A DNA stretch of 64,000 nt from Gambelia wislizenii (GCA_030847615.1 JAUMIR010000003.1:282094265-282158264); one strand, 5' to 3'; shown: positions 42,401 through 53,830, counted from the first letter of the stretch. The notes: generated by a model from the letters alone, not told the origin. A program made the numbers and translations.

Positions 42401-42830
42401 GAGGTGGGAAGCTGTGTGCCCCTTTCACCATTGGGAGACCCTCTACCCCTGCCTGCTACTAATGCATGGGCACAAGGCACTACAGGAGGTGTTCCAGAAG
42501 AGGTTTACCAGCTCTTCTGAAGACTAACTAGGCAAAACATGCTTTTTCTTTTTCTTTAAAAGACAATCCCCTACAGGTGTCAAATGCCTCAGCACATGAG
42601 TGGCTAGCAAGACACTCCAGAGCAGCTTCTTACCCAATATCTCACAATGAGAACCTTTCAAAGTGAGACATCAAGTAAAAGGCTGTCTAGAGCAACCGTC
42701 TGTCTGACTGTCTTCTCCTGGAAGTCCTCAGAATGAGACATTGGGTGGTCACTGGCAATGAAAGGACAGTGATGGCCATAGGGGCTGGTTGGTGCAATGA
42801 GAAAGGCAGTAGCAGGAGATCTAACACTAT
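39452..42830. other. Unassigned DNA
   Basis: No gene supported. A CA microsatellite lies near 41656-41672, an A-run at 41374-41388, and a weak match to a short dispersed repeat at about 40010-40075 (GCCCAACAACATTTGAAG). Otherwise this is the longest repeat-poor stretch in the middle of the window. Confidence 0.45.
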
Positions 42831-43199
42831 GGACTTTTTAGGATGGGGTTTTACAATGCTATCAGCCTTGTCCCCATTGCGAGGCTGCTGCGCTGCAGGG
42901 TGTCCCTTTCAGATGACGCTCTCCCCTGCTGATCCTCTGCCGATACTGTTGCGTAACCACGGGGGCACTGCAGCATTATATTTGGCGGTTTTCTAACTTT
43001 CATGATTAGAAAACCACCAAATAACTTTCGTGATTAGAAAACCGCCAAATATAATGCTGCAGCATCCCCGTGGTTACGCAACAGTATCGGCAAAGGATCA
43101 GCAGGGGAGAGCGTCATCTGAAAGGGATGCCCTGCAGCGTAGCAGCCTCGCAACGGGGACAAGGCTGCTAGCATTGTAAAACCCCATCCGAAAAAGTCC
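42831..43199. mobile_element. Long palindromic foldback element (FB family)
   Basis: The ends are GGACTTTTTAGGATGGGG and CCCCATCCGAAAAAGTCC, flanked by TAT on both sides (42828-42830, 43200-43202). The arms are about 175-185 bp each, around 95 percent identical by eye: GCCTTGTCCCC, TTTCAGATGACGCTCTCCCC, CGATACTGTTGCGTAACCAC and TATATTTGGCGGTTTTCTAA all recur inverted. It shares only the terminal bases and a general design with the 14971 element, so it is a second subfamily. Confidence 0.87.
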
Positions 43200-43202
43200 T
43201 AT

Positions 43203-43739
43203 CAGTGCAACCTTTACTGCAGCTAATGCCATTCAGTATAGTTTCCTGACTGTACAAGATTTCCAAGGTTCTGGAGAAACTGTGTGGGGACGAACACCAG
43301 CCCAGTTTCATCTGTTTAAATCTAAATCCAACCCAATGCCTCTATAAAGCATATATGCACAGTATCTCGCTTCCTTCTGGTTCTGTTTGCTTACACTGCA
43401 TACCTTTGGTACCGTCTACAATTCATTTCCTCCACAAGAGGTGAGCAAAGTTATTTTCTCTGTAGGCCAATGCACCTACAGAGTGTACCATATATGTATG
43501 GAAGCAAGGCTGGATAGTAAACATATGCCTAGCTGATGAGGAAACAACCCCATAGTAGCTGGTGCATGTGGGGTTCCTGGCCTGATCCAAGTGATGGGAA
43601 CACACAGAACCCCGCTTAGATGAGTGGTAATAGAAGACCTCCAAGGATGAGCACTGGATAGGATCACCACCACCACCTCTTCAACAGAATAACTAATTAT
43701 AGTTTGTTTGTTTTTTGCTGCTGCTGTTTCTTTCCTTTA
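43203..43739. other. Unassigned DNA
   Basis: No recognisable gene or repeat. Confidence 0.35.
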
Positions 43740-44032
43740 AAAAAACAACAACAAAAGCTTATATCCTGCTCTTCTAGCATTGCCTCAAGGGAGACAGCAA
43801 CAATTTAAAGCAAGGATATAATGCTATAAAAGTACATAAAGGACAATAAAATAATAGAACATCCACATAACAAGAACAGAGAAAATGCATCTGTTGAACT
43901 CGTGCAGCAAATGCCTGTCTACACAGGAAGGTCTTTGCCATACAACAGAAAGCTGTTAGACAGGCTGCCAATCTATCTTGCCAGCTCAAAGAATTGAGCA
44001 GTTTAGGTGCCACCACTGAGAAGGCCCTCTCT
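43740..44032 (-). repeat. L2 LINE 3' end, old
   Basis: On the minus strand it reads an L2-like end, VAPKLLNSLSWQDRLAAC-type, followed by a KTFLCRQAF-like segment that matches the FKKALKTDLFRQAF end of the 21571 L2. The plus-strand start, TTATATCCTGCTCTTCTAGC, corresponds to the L2 3' UTR. Confidence 0.6.
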
Positions 44033-44130
44033 TTTTATAGATTTTCCTTGGCTTTTTTCCAGGCTGAGAGGCAGTGTTCTGGAATACTTTCTTTCTGATG
44101 TTTTGCCTGCACCTGTGGCTGGCATTTCCC
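44033..44130 (+). repeat. Single arm of the 15698 palindrome
   Basis: ATAGATTTTCCTTGGCTTTT, then a GTGTTCTGGAATACTTTCTTT segment and ATGTTTTGCCTGCACCTGTGG, matches the left arm of the foldback at 15698-15810 almost base for base. The mirrored arm is absent. Confidence 0.65.
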
Positions 44131-44205
44131 CCCCTATTGGGACACTGAGAATAGCAGTTAGATTGCCAGTGACTGAAGCAGTTTAACCTCTGTGTGGCTG
44201 ACTAG

Positions 44206-44743
44206 AGTCTTCTTTACACTGGCCAGAATACACTGGATTCCTGCCAGCACATTCTGCCCCCAGATCAGGCCCATTGCCTCCCTCCCTCACTACTCACACA
44301 AAATGGGAGGAGGTCCACATGGACAAGCTTGCTGTCTCTGTTGCCATCCATGCCACACTCATTGAAACCAGAAAGGAGGCCCACAGCATATGATCAAGGC
44401 TGGTCACATGAAGGGAGCCTTGATCACATGCTGAGGGCTTCCTTCCTGGCTTCAGAGAGTGTGACACAGATGGCAGCAGAGGTGACTGCAGATATGGGCC
44501 GGCATGCTGATATGGACTCCTATGTTCCCATGGAGCCCAATCCAGTTCATCTTGGAAAAAGCGCTTTTCCCCTGGGTGTTAAAATATAACTATGTAATGA
44601 GCTTTACCTTGTCTTCCCTCTGTCTTTGCCCCAGGTGTCATCAAGACTGCTCATGGTAAAATGGGGCAAAAGCCCTGCGTCATTTGACTGCAGGGCTCCA
44701 AGACAGGGGCAAGATCGGGTAAACAGTCTGTCTAGACAAACCC
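44206..44743 (+). mobile_element. Non-autonomous TIR element, group B, full length
   Basis: The left end AGTCTTCTTTACACTGGCC (decayed GGGCTTGTCTACACTGG) and right end CTGTCTAGACAAACCC, with TAG at 44203-44205 and 44744-44746. The 538-bp interior is collinear with 18419-18949 and with the 20817 element. It contains a central imperfect palindrome around GGCTGGTCACATGAAGGGAG. Non-coding. Confidence 0.85.
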
Positions 44744-46194
44744 TAGGTAAATCTAGTCCACATGACCTGAGATTATTTCAGATCAGGGAAGCCATTTCCT
44801 AGGGATCATTGGCACGTTTGTTCATTTTCCAGTTCTTGCCACTTGCCTGCTTCACACTTGAAAATAAGCTTTTTGTGCTCTTGTGTACTGGCTGTTTGCC
44901 ACCATAATGGAATGACACAATTACACTACAAATGGATACATGAACACAGTGGATAATAGGCTTGACTGGCTGCACACTTCTTCTGTTGTGTTCTAAGAAA
45001 TGAACAAATGCTCAGAGGGGAAAGGTTTGGAAAACAGAGAGTGGTTCACAGGGACAAGTTCACAACCATTGACTTATAGGGGAGTAAATAAAGCGATGTA
45101 CTCAATAAATCATTTGGAATGGAGCTTAATCCTGCCCTCAACATTCCCTAATTTTGAGCTTTCTAGGGCACTACACTTGACACTTTTTAGAGGCAAGCAT
45201 GTGACTACCAAGAAAATACTTACCTTCTCATTGGCAGGAACATTTAAAATATTGGAAAGCTTCTCTATCTTAGCAGTCTAGCTCCAAACAGACATTCATA
45301 ATATAGCAAACACTTGAGGAGAGGGAGCTTCATCCCCTCTATTGCCCTTTCCTTTGCTTTCTACATGTGGAGGGAGACTCTCTGAAAGGGTGTTCCTCAT
45401 CACTTCATGCAATTCTTTGTGCAATTTTCACTGCTGATTTTCCAGCTTTCAAAATTTCATAGGAAGCCTCCAAAAACAGATGAGGCACTCCTCTTGGAAA
45501 GTCACCCTCAATGTGTACAGGGCTGTAGAGAAGGAGATGAAAAAGAGTTACTGTATTCCCCCTCTTCACATGTTTGTTTCATTTGGATTAGACCTTGTGG
45601 CGGGGGGGGGGGTTAGGCTACTATTCCTAGAACCTCCCAGGCAGTTTGACTATGCCATCTCCTTTTCCAGATTTTGATTTTGATTCAAAATGCCTTCCTC
45701 AGACTTCTCTCAGCAGTTGAATGAGTTTTGTAGTGTTGCTGTGAATCTTGTTGTGATGCTGCAAAACCTACTTGCCTGAGAAACTATAGGATAATTTTGA
45801 GCGTCATCGGTCTCTTAGGTTTGAAGGATCTAGTCCTAGATTAGATGGTTAGACTGAGTGATTCCTTTGCTGCTTCTCAGGTTATGTTGGTCTAATACTA
45901 TTTCTCTGTCTATTGCTTATTTTAAGAGTGTTTATTTTTCCTTGACAGTCCTTCTGCCTATCAACTGCACAATGTTTCTAAACCCCAAACCATAATTACA
46001 CAGTTTAATTTTAGGATACTGGGTTGTGTGACCAGTTTGACTGTACTACTAAAATCTTTTACATGTTATAATAACTATGCTCTAGCCCTCATTAAGTACT
46101 ATTTAAGTACTCTAGCCCTCATTAAGTACTAACAACCCACTGATTTCAATAGGAGAATTAAGTAGGTGCCTAACAACATAATATGATGTTACAA
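44744..46194. other. Unassigned DNA
   Basis: A G homopolymer lies at 45602-45612. A 17-bp direct repeat, CTCTAGCCCTCATTAAG, occurs at about 46080 and 46110. No gene. Confidence 0.4.
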
Positions 46195-46480
46195 GAACAT
46201 AAATACCCCAGCTTGCCCCTGTTCCAGAACACTTCAGTCCAAATGACACAGAGCATTTACCCCAATCTGCCCCTGGGCAGTCCTCACCACCCCAGAAAGA
46301 TATGGGGCTGGAATGGGGCCATGCCAGGATAGGGTCAGATAAAACATTACAAAATAATACCCAGTTTACTCCATTTCCAGTAGCCAAACCCCTAGATCAG
46401 GCCCCGTGTGTCCACCCATCTGGCTGGCCTCCCTGTGCTACTGCTGCCAGCTCCTTGGCTCTCCTGGAAAACAGGAGCCT
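46195..46480 (-). repeat. TIR-B element fragment
   Basis: Minus-strand partial copy with CTTGCCCCTGTTCCAGAAC, ATTTACCCCAATCTGCCCC, CTGGGCAGTCCTCACCACCC and GGCCCCGTGTG, matching the right half of the 18419 and 44206 elements. The termini are not recognisable. Confidence 0.65.
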
Positions 46481-46639
46481 TTAAATGACATGATCATTTG
46501 TCCAAAGGAAAAGAAAGATGCCAGGTAAGGAGGCAAATTTTTTGCTAATTTTGTTCTTAAAGGAAGCAAGAAGAAATTTTAGTAATTTTCCTCCTGATGC
46601 TAGAAAGTGATAAGAAAGTGTGCAGTTTTCAAATATTAT

Positions 46640-46960
46640 TCACTGTTCAGGATTTATTCCACACTAAAATTGCATGTGCTGGTTTTTGTGCAGAAAAAAA
46701 AAGCATTTTCTGCACAGGAAACAATTTTCTGCAATGTAGTTGAGGACATACTTTGATAAGACCAGCATTTTCTGTGGAGGAAGCAGCATTTTCTGAACAG
46801 AAATCTTCACAGGATTATTATTTTCAATGTAAAAGATATTTTCTGTGCAAAAAATTGCTGTTTTCTGAACAAAACAAACACACACAGAAACAGATTTTGT
46901 GCAGAATAAGTCTCCAACTGCATAGATTCTAATAAGCCCAGGATTCTTCTTGTGAAGGTT
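46640..46960. repeat. Degenerate array of TTTTCTGTGCA-like motifs
   Basis: Between 46675 and 46900, motifs such as CATTTTCTGCACAG, ATTTTCTGTGGAG, CATTTTCTGAAC, TATTTTCTGTGCAAA and TTTTGTGCAGAA recur about every 20-40 bp, in direct and inverted orientation. The same vocabulary occurs at 3860-4000 and 58740-58870. No unit boundaries are clear. It looks like an old, partly self-complementary dispersed repeat. Confidence 0.45.
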
Positions 46961-46975
46961 TTTTTTTATACTCAA

Positions 46976-47199
46976 GTATTTTACAGTACATTTTGAATGT
47001 TTTCAAATATTATTTCTATCCCTATATACTACCAAGGCATGGACAAGATCCACTCTCCAAGGGTTAGGTGTGCTATCTACTAAGTCCAGCCCATTCCTAG
47101 AAACTTGCACTGCCCATCTAGAGAAACTCCTGACTTCTGCTGCTCCTTGAGATATTCACTTGACCACTTATGGACTCAAGTGGTTGCACAAGTGACTAA
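46976..47199. other. Unassigned spacer
   Basis: No recognisable feature. Confidence 0.3.
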
Positions 47200-47630
47200 G
47201 GGCTTGTCTAGATGGGCTATTTACTCCATCTTGCCCCTGCCTTGGAACCCTACAGTCGAAATAACACGGGGCTCTTGCCCCATTTTGCCCCTGGGCAGTC
47301 CTGATGATGCCCAGAGCAAAGACGGGGAAGATGGGGTAAAGCCCATTAAACCATTTCATCAAAATACCTGGGAAAAACTGCCCCCTTAGCAAAAATGTAT
47401 CAGGCCCTGCAGGACCCCAGGAGTCCATACTGGTATGCTGGCCCATCTCTGCTGCTGCCATCACTGCTGTCCATGTTGCACTCTCTGAAGCCAGGAAGGA
47501 GGCCCACAGCATGTGGCCAAGGCTGGTCACATGCAGGAGACCTTGATCACGTGCTGGGCCCCTTCTTCCTGGCTTCGGAGAGTGTGAAGCAGTTGGTGAC
47601 AGCTGCAGAGATGGGCCAGTGTGTCTTTGC
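47200..47630 (-). mobile_element. TIR-B element, right end lost
   Basis: GGGCTTGTCTAGATGGGC starts at 47200 after TAA (47197-47199). The interior is collinear with the minus-strand reading of the 18419 element (CTTGCCCCTGCC, GGGCAGTCCTGATGATG, GGAGGCCCACAGCATGTGG, GGCTGGTCACATG). It fades at about 47630, where another unidentified block begins. Confidence 0.75.
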
Positions 47631-47890
47631 AGACCTCCCCTCCGTGGCTGTCATTTTGGAACAGGAACGGGGCTCCTGTTCGCACACCTGTGATTGTATT
47701 ATAGCGACAGAATGGGAGGTCTATTCACGATGAAAAATTGTGATTACATTGTTCTGGAACAGTCACGGGAGTAGGATGGATGCAGGACAGAACGGGGTCA
47801 ACGTCGTCTGAAAGGGAAAACCTTTCCCGACCCTGTTCTGTTCCTGCCACGGGATATATAGCCCGTGTGAAAATCTCCGTAGTCTCATTC
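47631..47890. repeat. Unidentified hairpin-containing block
   Basis: Contains the short hairpin GAACAGGAACGGGGCTCCTGTTC and repeats of GGACAGAACGGGG/CCCTGTTCTG type. It ends GCCCGTGTGAAAATCTCC, whose complement GGAGATTTTCACACGGGC looks like a TIR of the group A kind, but no matching left end was found. Confidence 0.4.
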
Positions 47891-47954
47891 AGCCAGGTCT
47901 CCCCCATCCTATATCTATGCATTTCATTTTTCCACCCTAAGTGCAGAGTCCTGA

Positions 47955-48268
47955 AACAACATCTCAGGCTCAGCCAAATTGATCACCAACAGTGGTCCAC
48001 CCTGGCCTCACATCGGGAGGCATGGAGACACACTATCCACAATGCTGCAGCTTTATTTGAGAACTCACGCCGAACAAGTCTTGAAGAGAAATGATAACAC
48101 AGAAAGAATCACAACCCAAAAAATCACCCAAGGAGACCTTCTGCTGTGCTTTCTGCAACCAGACTTCTTTATTTTGGATTGGCTTTTTTAGTCATCAGCG
48201 TGCTTGCAGAAAGTGCGGGATGAGTCCTTCCTGAATCTTCGTTTGCGAAGAAAAGCCAGAGAAGGGGC
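47955..48268 (+). repeat. 3' end of the Vingi/Ingi-like LINE
   Basis: The plus strand encodes QIDHQQWSTLASHREAWRHT-IHNAAALFENSRRTSLEEK, then a stop and frame-shifted finger region, ending GAAGAAAAGCCAGAGAAG. Same sequence as the antisense copy at 19341-19620. It abuts a CR1 fragment, so it probably inserted into that CR1. Confidence 0.8.
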
Positions 48269-48690
48269 AGTACCCTACATTTCTCTGTATTGAATTTCAT
48301 TTTGTTAGCTTTGGCCCAGCTCTCCAGTTTGTCCACGTCATTCTGAATTTTGATCCTGTCCTCTAGGGTATTAGCTACTCCTCCTAATTTGGTGTCATCT
48401 GCAAATTTGATAGGTATGCCCCTAATTTCCTCATCCAAGTCATTGATAAAGATGTTGAATAGCACTGGGCCCAGGACAGAACCCTGTGGCACCCCACTGG
48501 TCACATCTTTCCAAGACAAAAAGGAGCCACTGCTGAGCACCCTTTGGGTTCGGCCAGTCAACCAGTTACAAATCCATTGAACAGTTAACTTGTCTAGCCC
48601 ACATTTTACAAGCTTGTTTGCAAGAATGTCATGAGGAACCTTGTCAAAGGCCTTACTGAAATCAAGTTATGCAATATCCTCAAACAGCAA
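48269..48690 (-). pseudogene. CR1 LINE reverse transcriptase fragment
   Basis: Read on the minus strand it gives [19 protein letters not shown], then [48 protein letters not shown] and [19 protein letters not shown], the standard CR1 RT order. The 3' part is missing where the other LINE begins. It is open from about 48561 to 48285, with at least one stop upstream. It is the only CR1 coding piece in the window. Confidence 0.88.
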
Positions 48691-49198
48691 TTCATTTCCC
48701 CATCACTGGCTATATGGGGCTCTTGGACTGAAGTGCAGTACCCACACCACCACCCTGGCCAATGCTAAGGCCAATGGTAGATGGGTTCCCAAAGGTACTC
48801 TATAGCACAGAAGCAAACAAAGAAAATTAAAGTGCACAAGTCTGACCCATCTCCCCTCCTCCATAGCTATGAGAACTGTACAAGCAGGTTAGCAACAAAG
48901 GAAAATGCACTCCCCCAATCTGTTCCCAGCTCTCATATCTTTTCCCATCCTCAAACTGCCAAGCCAACACAAAAAGTATCAAACAAGCTCACGAATACAA
49001 ATTAACTCTTTTCATACCATGGGACAGCAGCTGGCCATGATGCAAACAAGGACTCTAAAACCCACTTGCCTAGTGATTAAAGTCCAGCTCACTACATTAA
49101 GCCACTTCCGCACACCCCAGAAACACCAGCCAGCCAGCCAGGAAGACCTAAGCTTGCAACTGGAGTCAGCTGTCCCCGCATAACAACAAAATTTTTCA
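48691..49198. other. Unassigned DNA
   Basis: No recognisable gene. CCAGCCAGCCAGCC near 49130 is a small tetranucleotide run. Confidence 0.4.
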
Positions 49199-49697
49199 GA
49201 CCTACCTTGAGTAGCGTCAACAGGGCAGCCCAGGAGTGAATGGAGCTCTAACGGAGCTCTGTTCACTTCCTGGAGTGAAATCCCATGGATTCTCGAGAGA
49301 AGATGTGAGCATGGGAAATTCAAAAATAAAAATCCAAATACAGAAAAAAAAAACCTTACAAAAAGCACATACATACACTTTAAAACTTCCAAGTAAACCA
49401 GGTATGTCACTTACCTTGATGTCTCAATCTTATCTGGAAGTGTTCTAGCAGGGACCTCCCATTGACGCTGGGATCTCACCAGCATAACGGAGCATCTTTT
49501 CATTCACAGGAACATCTGTGACAGAAATGGAATGGGGGATCTATTGACAGCTTCTGCCACCAATAAACAGTAGCGCCAGTGGAACGGCAGCAGAATGGGT
49601 GCATTACAAGGGGGGAACGACATCATCTGAAAAGGGAGCCCTTTAGCAGTCTCCTGGTGTTCATGTAACACCACTTTTAATGTGTCTGATAATCTCC
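49199..49697 (-). mobile_element. TIR-A element, left end lost
   Basis: The right end TGTGTCTGATAATCTCC at 49697 is followed by TAA. The interior is collinear with 30086-30673 (GGCAGCCCAGGAGTGAA, CCCATTGACGCTGGGATCTC, GGGGGATCTATTGA). The left 100 bp are missing or replaced. It keeps the acceptor-like CTGGAGTGAAATCCC and one donor-like CACTTACCTTGATG. Confidence 0.8.
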
Positions 49698-49699
49698 TA

Positions 49700-49885
49700 A
49701 TCCTAGCATTCTCTTCTCTCCCTCCTGGGCCAGAGCAATGGCAATTGGGATAGAGGGATGGCTATTCTGCTTTTGGGCCAAAGCAAGACGGAGCTCTGCC
49801 TGCCTAACCTTCTCTCCCTCCTTGGCCAGGGCAATGGCAGTTAGGGTGGAGGGAGGGCCATTCTTCTGCACCAGTATAGGTTCTT
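49700..49885. repeat. Two-copy tandem duplication, about 100 bp
   Basis: CTCTCCCTCCTGGGCCAGAG at about 49712 and CTCTCCCTCCTTGGCCAGGG at about 49812 begin two units that both continue CAATGGCA(A/G)TT(A/G)GG and GGGC/GGCTATTCTGC. On the minus strand each unit reads a related peptide (TAIALAKEGEK, PIAIALAQEGEK). It is not recognisable as a gene. Confidence 0.6.
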
Positions 49886-52007
49886 CCAGTATCCGTAGGC
49901 CTGAATCTTATTGTTAGACCTGAGTAGGCTGTTTGCATCAATTGTTGGATAGTGGGTCAACATGGAAGTAAATTTCATTGATTCAGTGGATCTACTTGGG
50001 ACTAACAGGCATAAGAATCCCAGATGATTTTATGCTCACACAGGAGGATGAGCTGAGTACACAGTTGCATTCCCTCAGAACCAACAGTTATATAATCTAC
50101 TGTTGCTGTAAACTAGTGGTAAGTAACTTGTGACCCTCCAGCTGTTATTGGATTGCAACTCGTATCATCCCTCACTATTGGCTATGGTGGCAGCCCAATT
50201 CTATGGAAATAAATATGAACATCTCTATCTTCAGTGGTCAGATCAAAAAGTGAAAACCAGCCATTTGTTGTTGGCTGTTTCTGCTGTTGTTGTTGTCATC
50301 ATGATGATGATCAAGCAGCACAAACAGGGTGACATTTTACTCTACCACTACTGGCTAACACATGTATAAACAAACCAGAAATATGTTAAACATTATGTTC
50401 TGACTCATTTTTCCAAAACTTGATTCTGCTTCAATGAAAACAAGAACTGTTTCCTTTGGATTTATGGGGAAAATTTTGTTTGTTTCCCTGTTTGCATTTT
50501 CTCACACTTCAGAGGGCTGCTGAGGAAAGCCCATCAAACTGGCTTTCTTGTCTCAATCAGTGGACTTGCTCCAGAAAACTGACCACCGCACAGTGAAAAC
50601 AGCCAATGTTCCCAACTGTTCTGTTCCCTTTTGTTACAAGACTGCTCTGTTGAAATGTGTTTATTCTTATATACTGTTTCAAGCCCTCAGTGGTAAACAG
50701 GGCTACTTAAGAATTAATTGTGATTTAGAGCTGAACAGAAAAACATGAGAACTACAGTTTATTCTTTTTAAAGAATCTGCACCATTCTTATTACCAAAGC
50801 TGTCTTCTCTATCAAATTTCTCCCATTTAACTACATCTTAACGCATTCCCACAGAATAGAGGAGCTCAATAAACTATACAAGCTTTTGAGCTGTACAGAA
50901 CTCTTCACCTGCCATTTTATGCCCCCATGTCACAGGAACGTGGTCTCAGGAGAGCTCTCAAGTGATCTAATTTATATAATTTCTTAGTTGGGGCCAACAG
51001 AGTAGTATGCTACCTTTTACCAAGCTACTGAAAATTCTGTACTTTTTGTTAAAAGCCTGTTGTAATGCACTAAATAACTTGGTTCATCTGGTAAGCAGCT
51101 GGTTTCCTCTTCTTCTTTCTGCAGAAGGGGGAAAATGTGACTAATGGCCAAAGGAACAACAGAAAGATTCACTTGGTTCTTTGGGGACGATCCTACATCT
51201 AATAGAGGGAGACAGTCTCTGCTTGCCAAAAGTGTTAAGCCCCTTTGTCTGAACATTTTACTAGTGCAAATGAAAATGTTAGGAAGGAAATCTTGTGTTA
51301 TCATAAGTTCCCCTCCAGGGGTGATATCACTTCTCTGCCTCCAGATAATGAGTCATATAAAGCAGCAGAACATTAACACTGGTAGGATATGATGCTCTCT
51401 GCCAAATAGCCCCCTACTTGGACAACCGCCCTCCAACACTTGCCTTATTACCTGATGAAAATGGGAATAGAATTTATATTCTCCTTGATATCTCCTGAAC
51501 TCATAATGATCTCTGAGAGAGTATCCAATTGCCTCCCTATTTCAGAGAGCTGAGACAGTATGCAGCAGGCCTTGGTAATAAAGGGATGGAAAAACGTGTT
51601 GACTCTGGTTGTGTTCTGCAGCTAATCGTGAGTGAACAGCCTGAACATTAAATTCCTTTTAAACATCTACATGTGTCACCCAGCATAAAATAAACCTCTC
51701 TGTTAAACCCATTATGAGGCCTGGCTTGGAGAAGGAGAGAATTGCATAAGGGCATTGTTAGGACTGATTATGTCACCATGGAAAGTAAGTCAGCACTTTG
51801 TGTCTGATGACTCTCTCTTTTCTTTCATCCCCCCCCCCCATTTCCCCCTCTTCTGGCCTTTTTTGGGGTCCTGAGCACAATGTGAGATCAAAAAGTGCTG
51901 AGCAAAGCACTGCAGAAGACAGAAGTCACCCAGCTTCTACAAATAAAAAAAAGCAGGTCTGTGCCCTGTCCCAGACATTTGTCATATTGTTTTACCATGT
52001 TACTCAA
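49886..52007. other. Unassigned DNA
   Basis: 50110-50190 resembles half of the 3158-type palindromic repeat (CTTGTGACCCTCCAGCTG, CAACTCGTATCATCCCTC). A C-run lies at 51829-51839. No gene recognised. Confidence 0.4.
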
Positions 52008-52158
52008 GGAGCCCTGGTGATGCAGTGGTTAAATGCCAGTACTGCAGCCACAAAGGTTGTGTGTTTAATACTACAGGGCTCTGGCAGTGAAAGCCTTTGA
52101 CTTCACACTTAGGGAGTGCTTTGGCACTGATAAGCAATATATAAATGCTATTGCTACT
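52008..52158 (+). repeat. tRNA-derived SINE (second family)
   Basis: GGAGCCCTGGTGATGCAGTG is an A-box-bearing SINE head. It is followed by GCCAGTACTGCAGCCAC, a GTGTGTTTAATACTAC B-box region (decayed GTTCGAATCC), GGCAGTGAAAGCCTTTGAC, and a tail ending ATATATAAATGCTATTGC. It resembles Sauria-type SINEs in its head, but the tail assignment is uncertain. Confidence 0.65.
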
Positions 52159-53162
52159 CAGGTTCTCTCCCCCCCCACCCACTACTACGTTTCCACACTA
52201 CCATCCCCTGGAGAGTCCCACAACAATGTATAGAGAGATTCTGGAACGACAGTATTCAAAAGCATTGTATTTATTTTTATTTTTTTTTTTGGTATGTGTC
52301 TTCACATCAGTTTGGAAGAGGTTTGTCATTGTCCTCCAGAGACATGCCTTTCTTCGGCCACAGAGGCATAGCAGGCATCCAGATCTTGGAAAAATGACTT
52401 TGTTACAGCACATCACCTAGACTCCTCATAGCCAGCTTAGCCAGTGGTCATACTTGCTGGGCAATTCCAGGGTTTAAATCCAATTGCTATTCTCAGGTAA
52501 AATGGATGCATTGAATCAGTGGTGTTCATGTATATACGTTTGGCACTTATATTAACTTGCCATTAAATATTGTCCAGTGGGTCTACTGTTAGAACTAGGG
52601 AATGGCTTTAGGCCTGGGAGTTGCACTCCAAAAGAGGAACATGTCCAAGTTTTGCTAACACTCACGCCCCATGCCCAAACATCATTGTATTTAGGGTTGC
52701 CAACTCAGGACTATCCTAAACACTGAGATTTCAAGGCCAAAACATGAGACCTAGAGACAACCCTTTGTGATGTCACATGAGGCTTGTCATTAAGCATGAG
52801 CAAATAAGAGTTGCACAGAGTATGCCATTCAGCTAAAAAAAATCATGTCTAGCAAATGAAGCAAATAAGTATCTACATGCTTTTCAAGGCCGTGCTATCT
52901 CCCTGAGATTCCTCCCCCTCACCCCAAGGGCCAGAAAAGAAGAGCCAGGCTCTGAGATCCCACAACCCTAACTGTATGTTATACATGCTCAAAAGTCCTC
53001 CAACAGCCACTTCAATAAATCACTTTGCCCAAGAAGAAGACTGTCAGTAGTCGTTATTTGTCTTTGCCACTGTTTTTAAAAGCCTTTTACCTAGGACAAG
53101 GATGAAACCATTTTCTGTCCTCTGGGAGCCAATTTTCTGTCCTCTGGAAACTTCCAGAGATT
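52159..53162. other. Unassigned DNA
   Basis: 52270-52500 contains TATGTGTCTTCACATCAG, GAGGTTTGTCATTG and GGGTTTAAATCC, which may be a degraded antisense SINE. A T-run lies at 52280-52291. No gene. Confidence 0.35.
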
Positions 53163-53530
53163 AATAATAATAATAATAATAATAATATTTATTTATATCC
53201 CGCCCCTCTGCAAGCAATCGGGGCGGCTTACAACGATAAAATGGTAGACAGTATAAAACAACCCAAAATCCCTCCCTCCCCTTAAAACATTATTAAATTA
53301 ATACAAGTTAAAATCAATATGTAATACAATATGTTAAAAACCCTTTTAAGCAGGCAGCATCTGTTTGGAGGTCTAAAAGCAACCTCCAGAGGGGGTTCCT
53401 GAGGCCGGGGTTAGCTATTCCGGAAAAGCCTGCCCAAAGAGAACCGTCTTGACAGCCTTTTTAAAGCTGTCTAATGATGTCAATAGGCGGATCTCGTCGG
53501 GCAGGCCGTTCCACAATTTGGGGGCGACAA
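53163..53530 (-). repeat. L2 LINE 3' end
   Basis: An (AAT)n run at 53163-53186, followed by ATTTATTTATATCCCGCCCC and GGGGCGGCTTACAACG, is the same terminus as in the 21314 L2. The short coding tail is readable on the minus strand up to CCACAATTTGGGGGCGAC. Truncated at about 53530. Confidence 0.85.
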
Positions 53531-53830
53531 GAGACTCAAAGCAGCTTACAAAAATTGAAAACAGCTTACAAAAAGTCCAGCTATTTTTTTTACAAAATGT
53601 AAAGAAACAATTAAATGTGCAAGTCTATTTAAAATATGCATAGTTAAAATAGTTTAAAACTTAATTAAAAGATAACAAAATAAAGCACTACACACCACAT
53701 TCAAAAAACCTCTGCTACATAGTTTGAGCACCAAAGGCCCAGCTAAATAAAAAGGTCTTTACCTGCTGGTGGAAAGAAAGCAGAGAGTTCATCTATCTAT
53801 TTCAGAGGTGAATTGTTACTCTTGGAAGCT
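53531..53830 (-). repeat. Second, diverged L2 3' end
   Basis: ACTCAAAGCAGCTTACAAAA with AT-rich 3' UTR sequence, then CTAAATAAAAAGGTCTTTACCTGCTGG, matches the L2 3' end plan in a different subfamily. The element at 53163 appears to be inserted in it. Confidence 0.55.

Noticed and set aside
43423..43676. Overlapping minus-strand frames resembling a small protein
   Set aside because: No homology that I recognise, and two frames are equally open.
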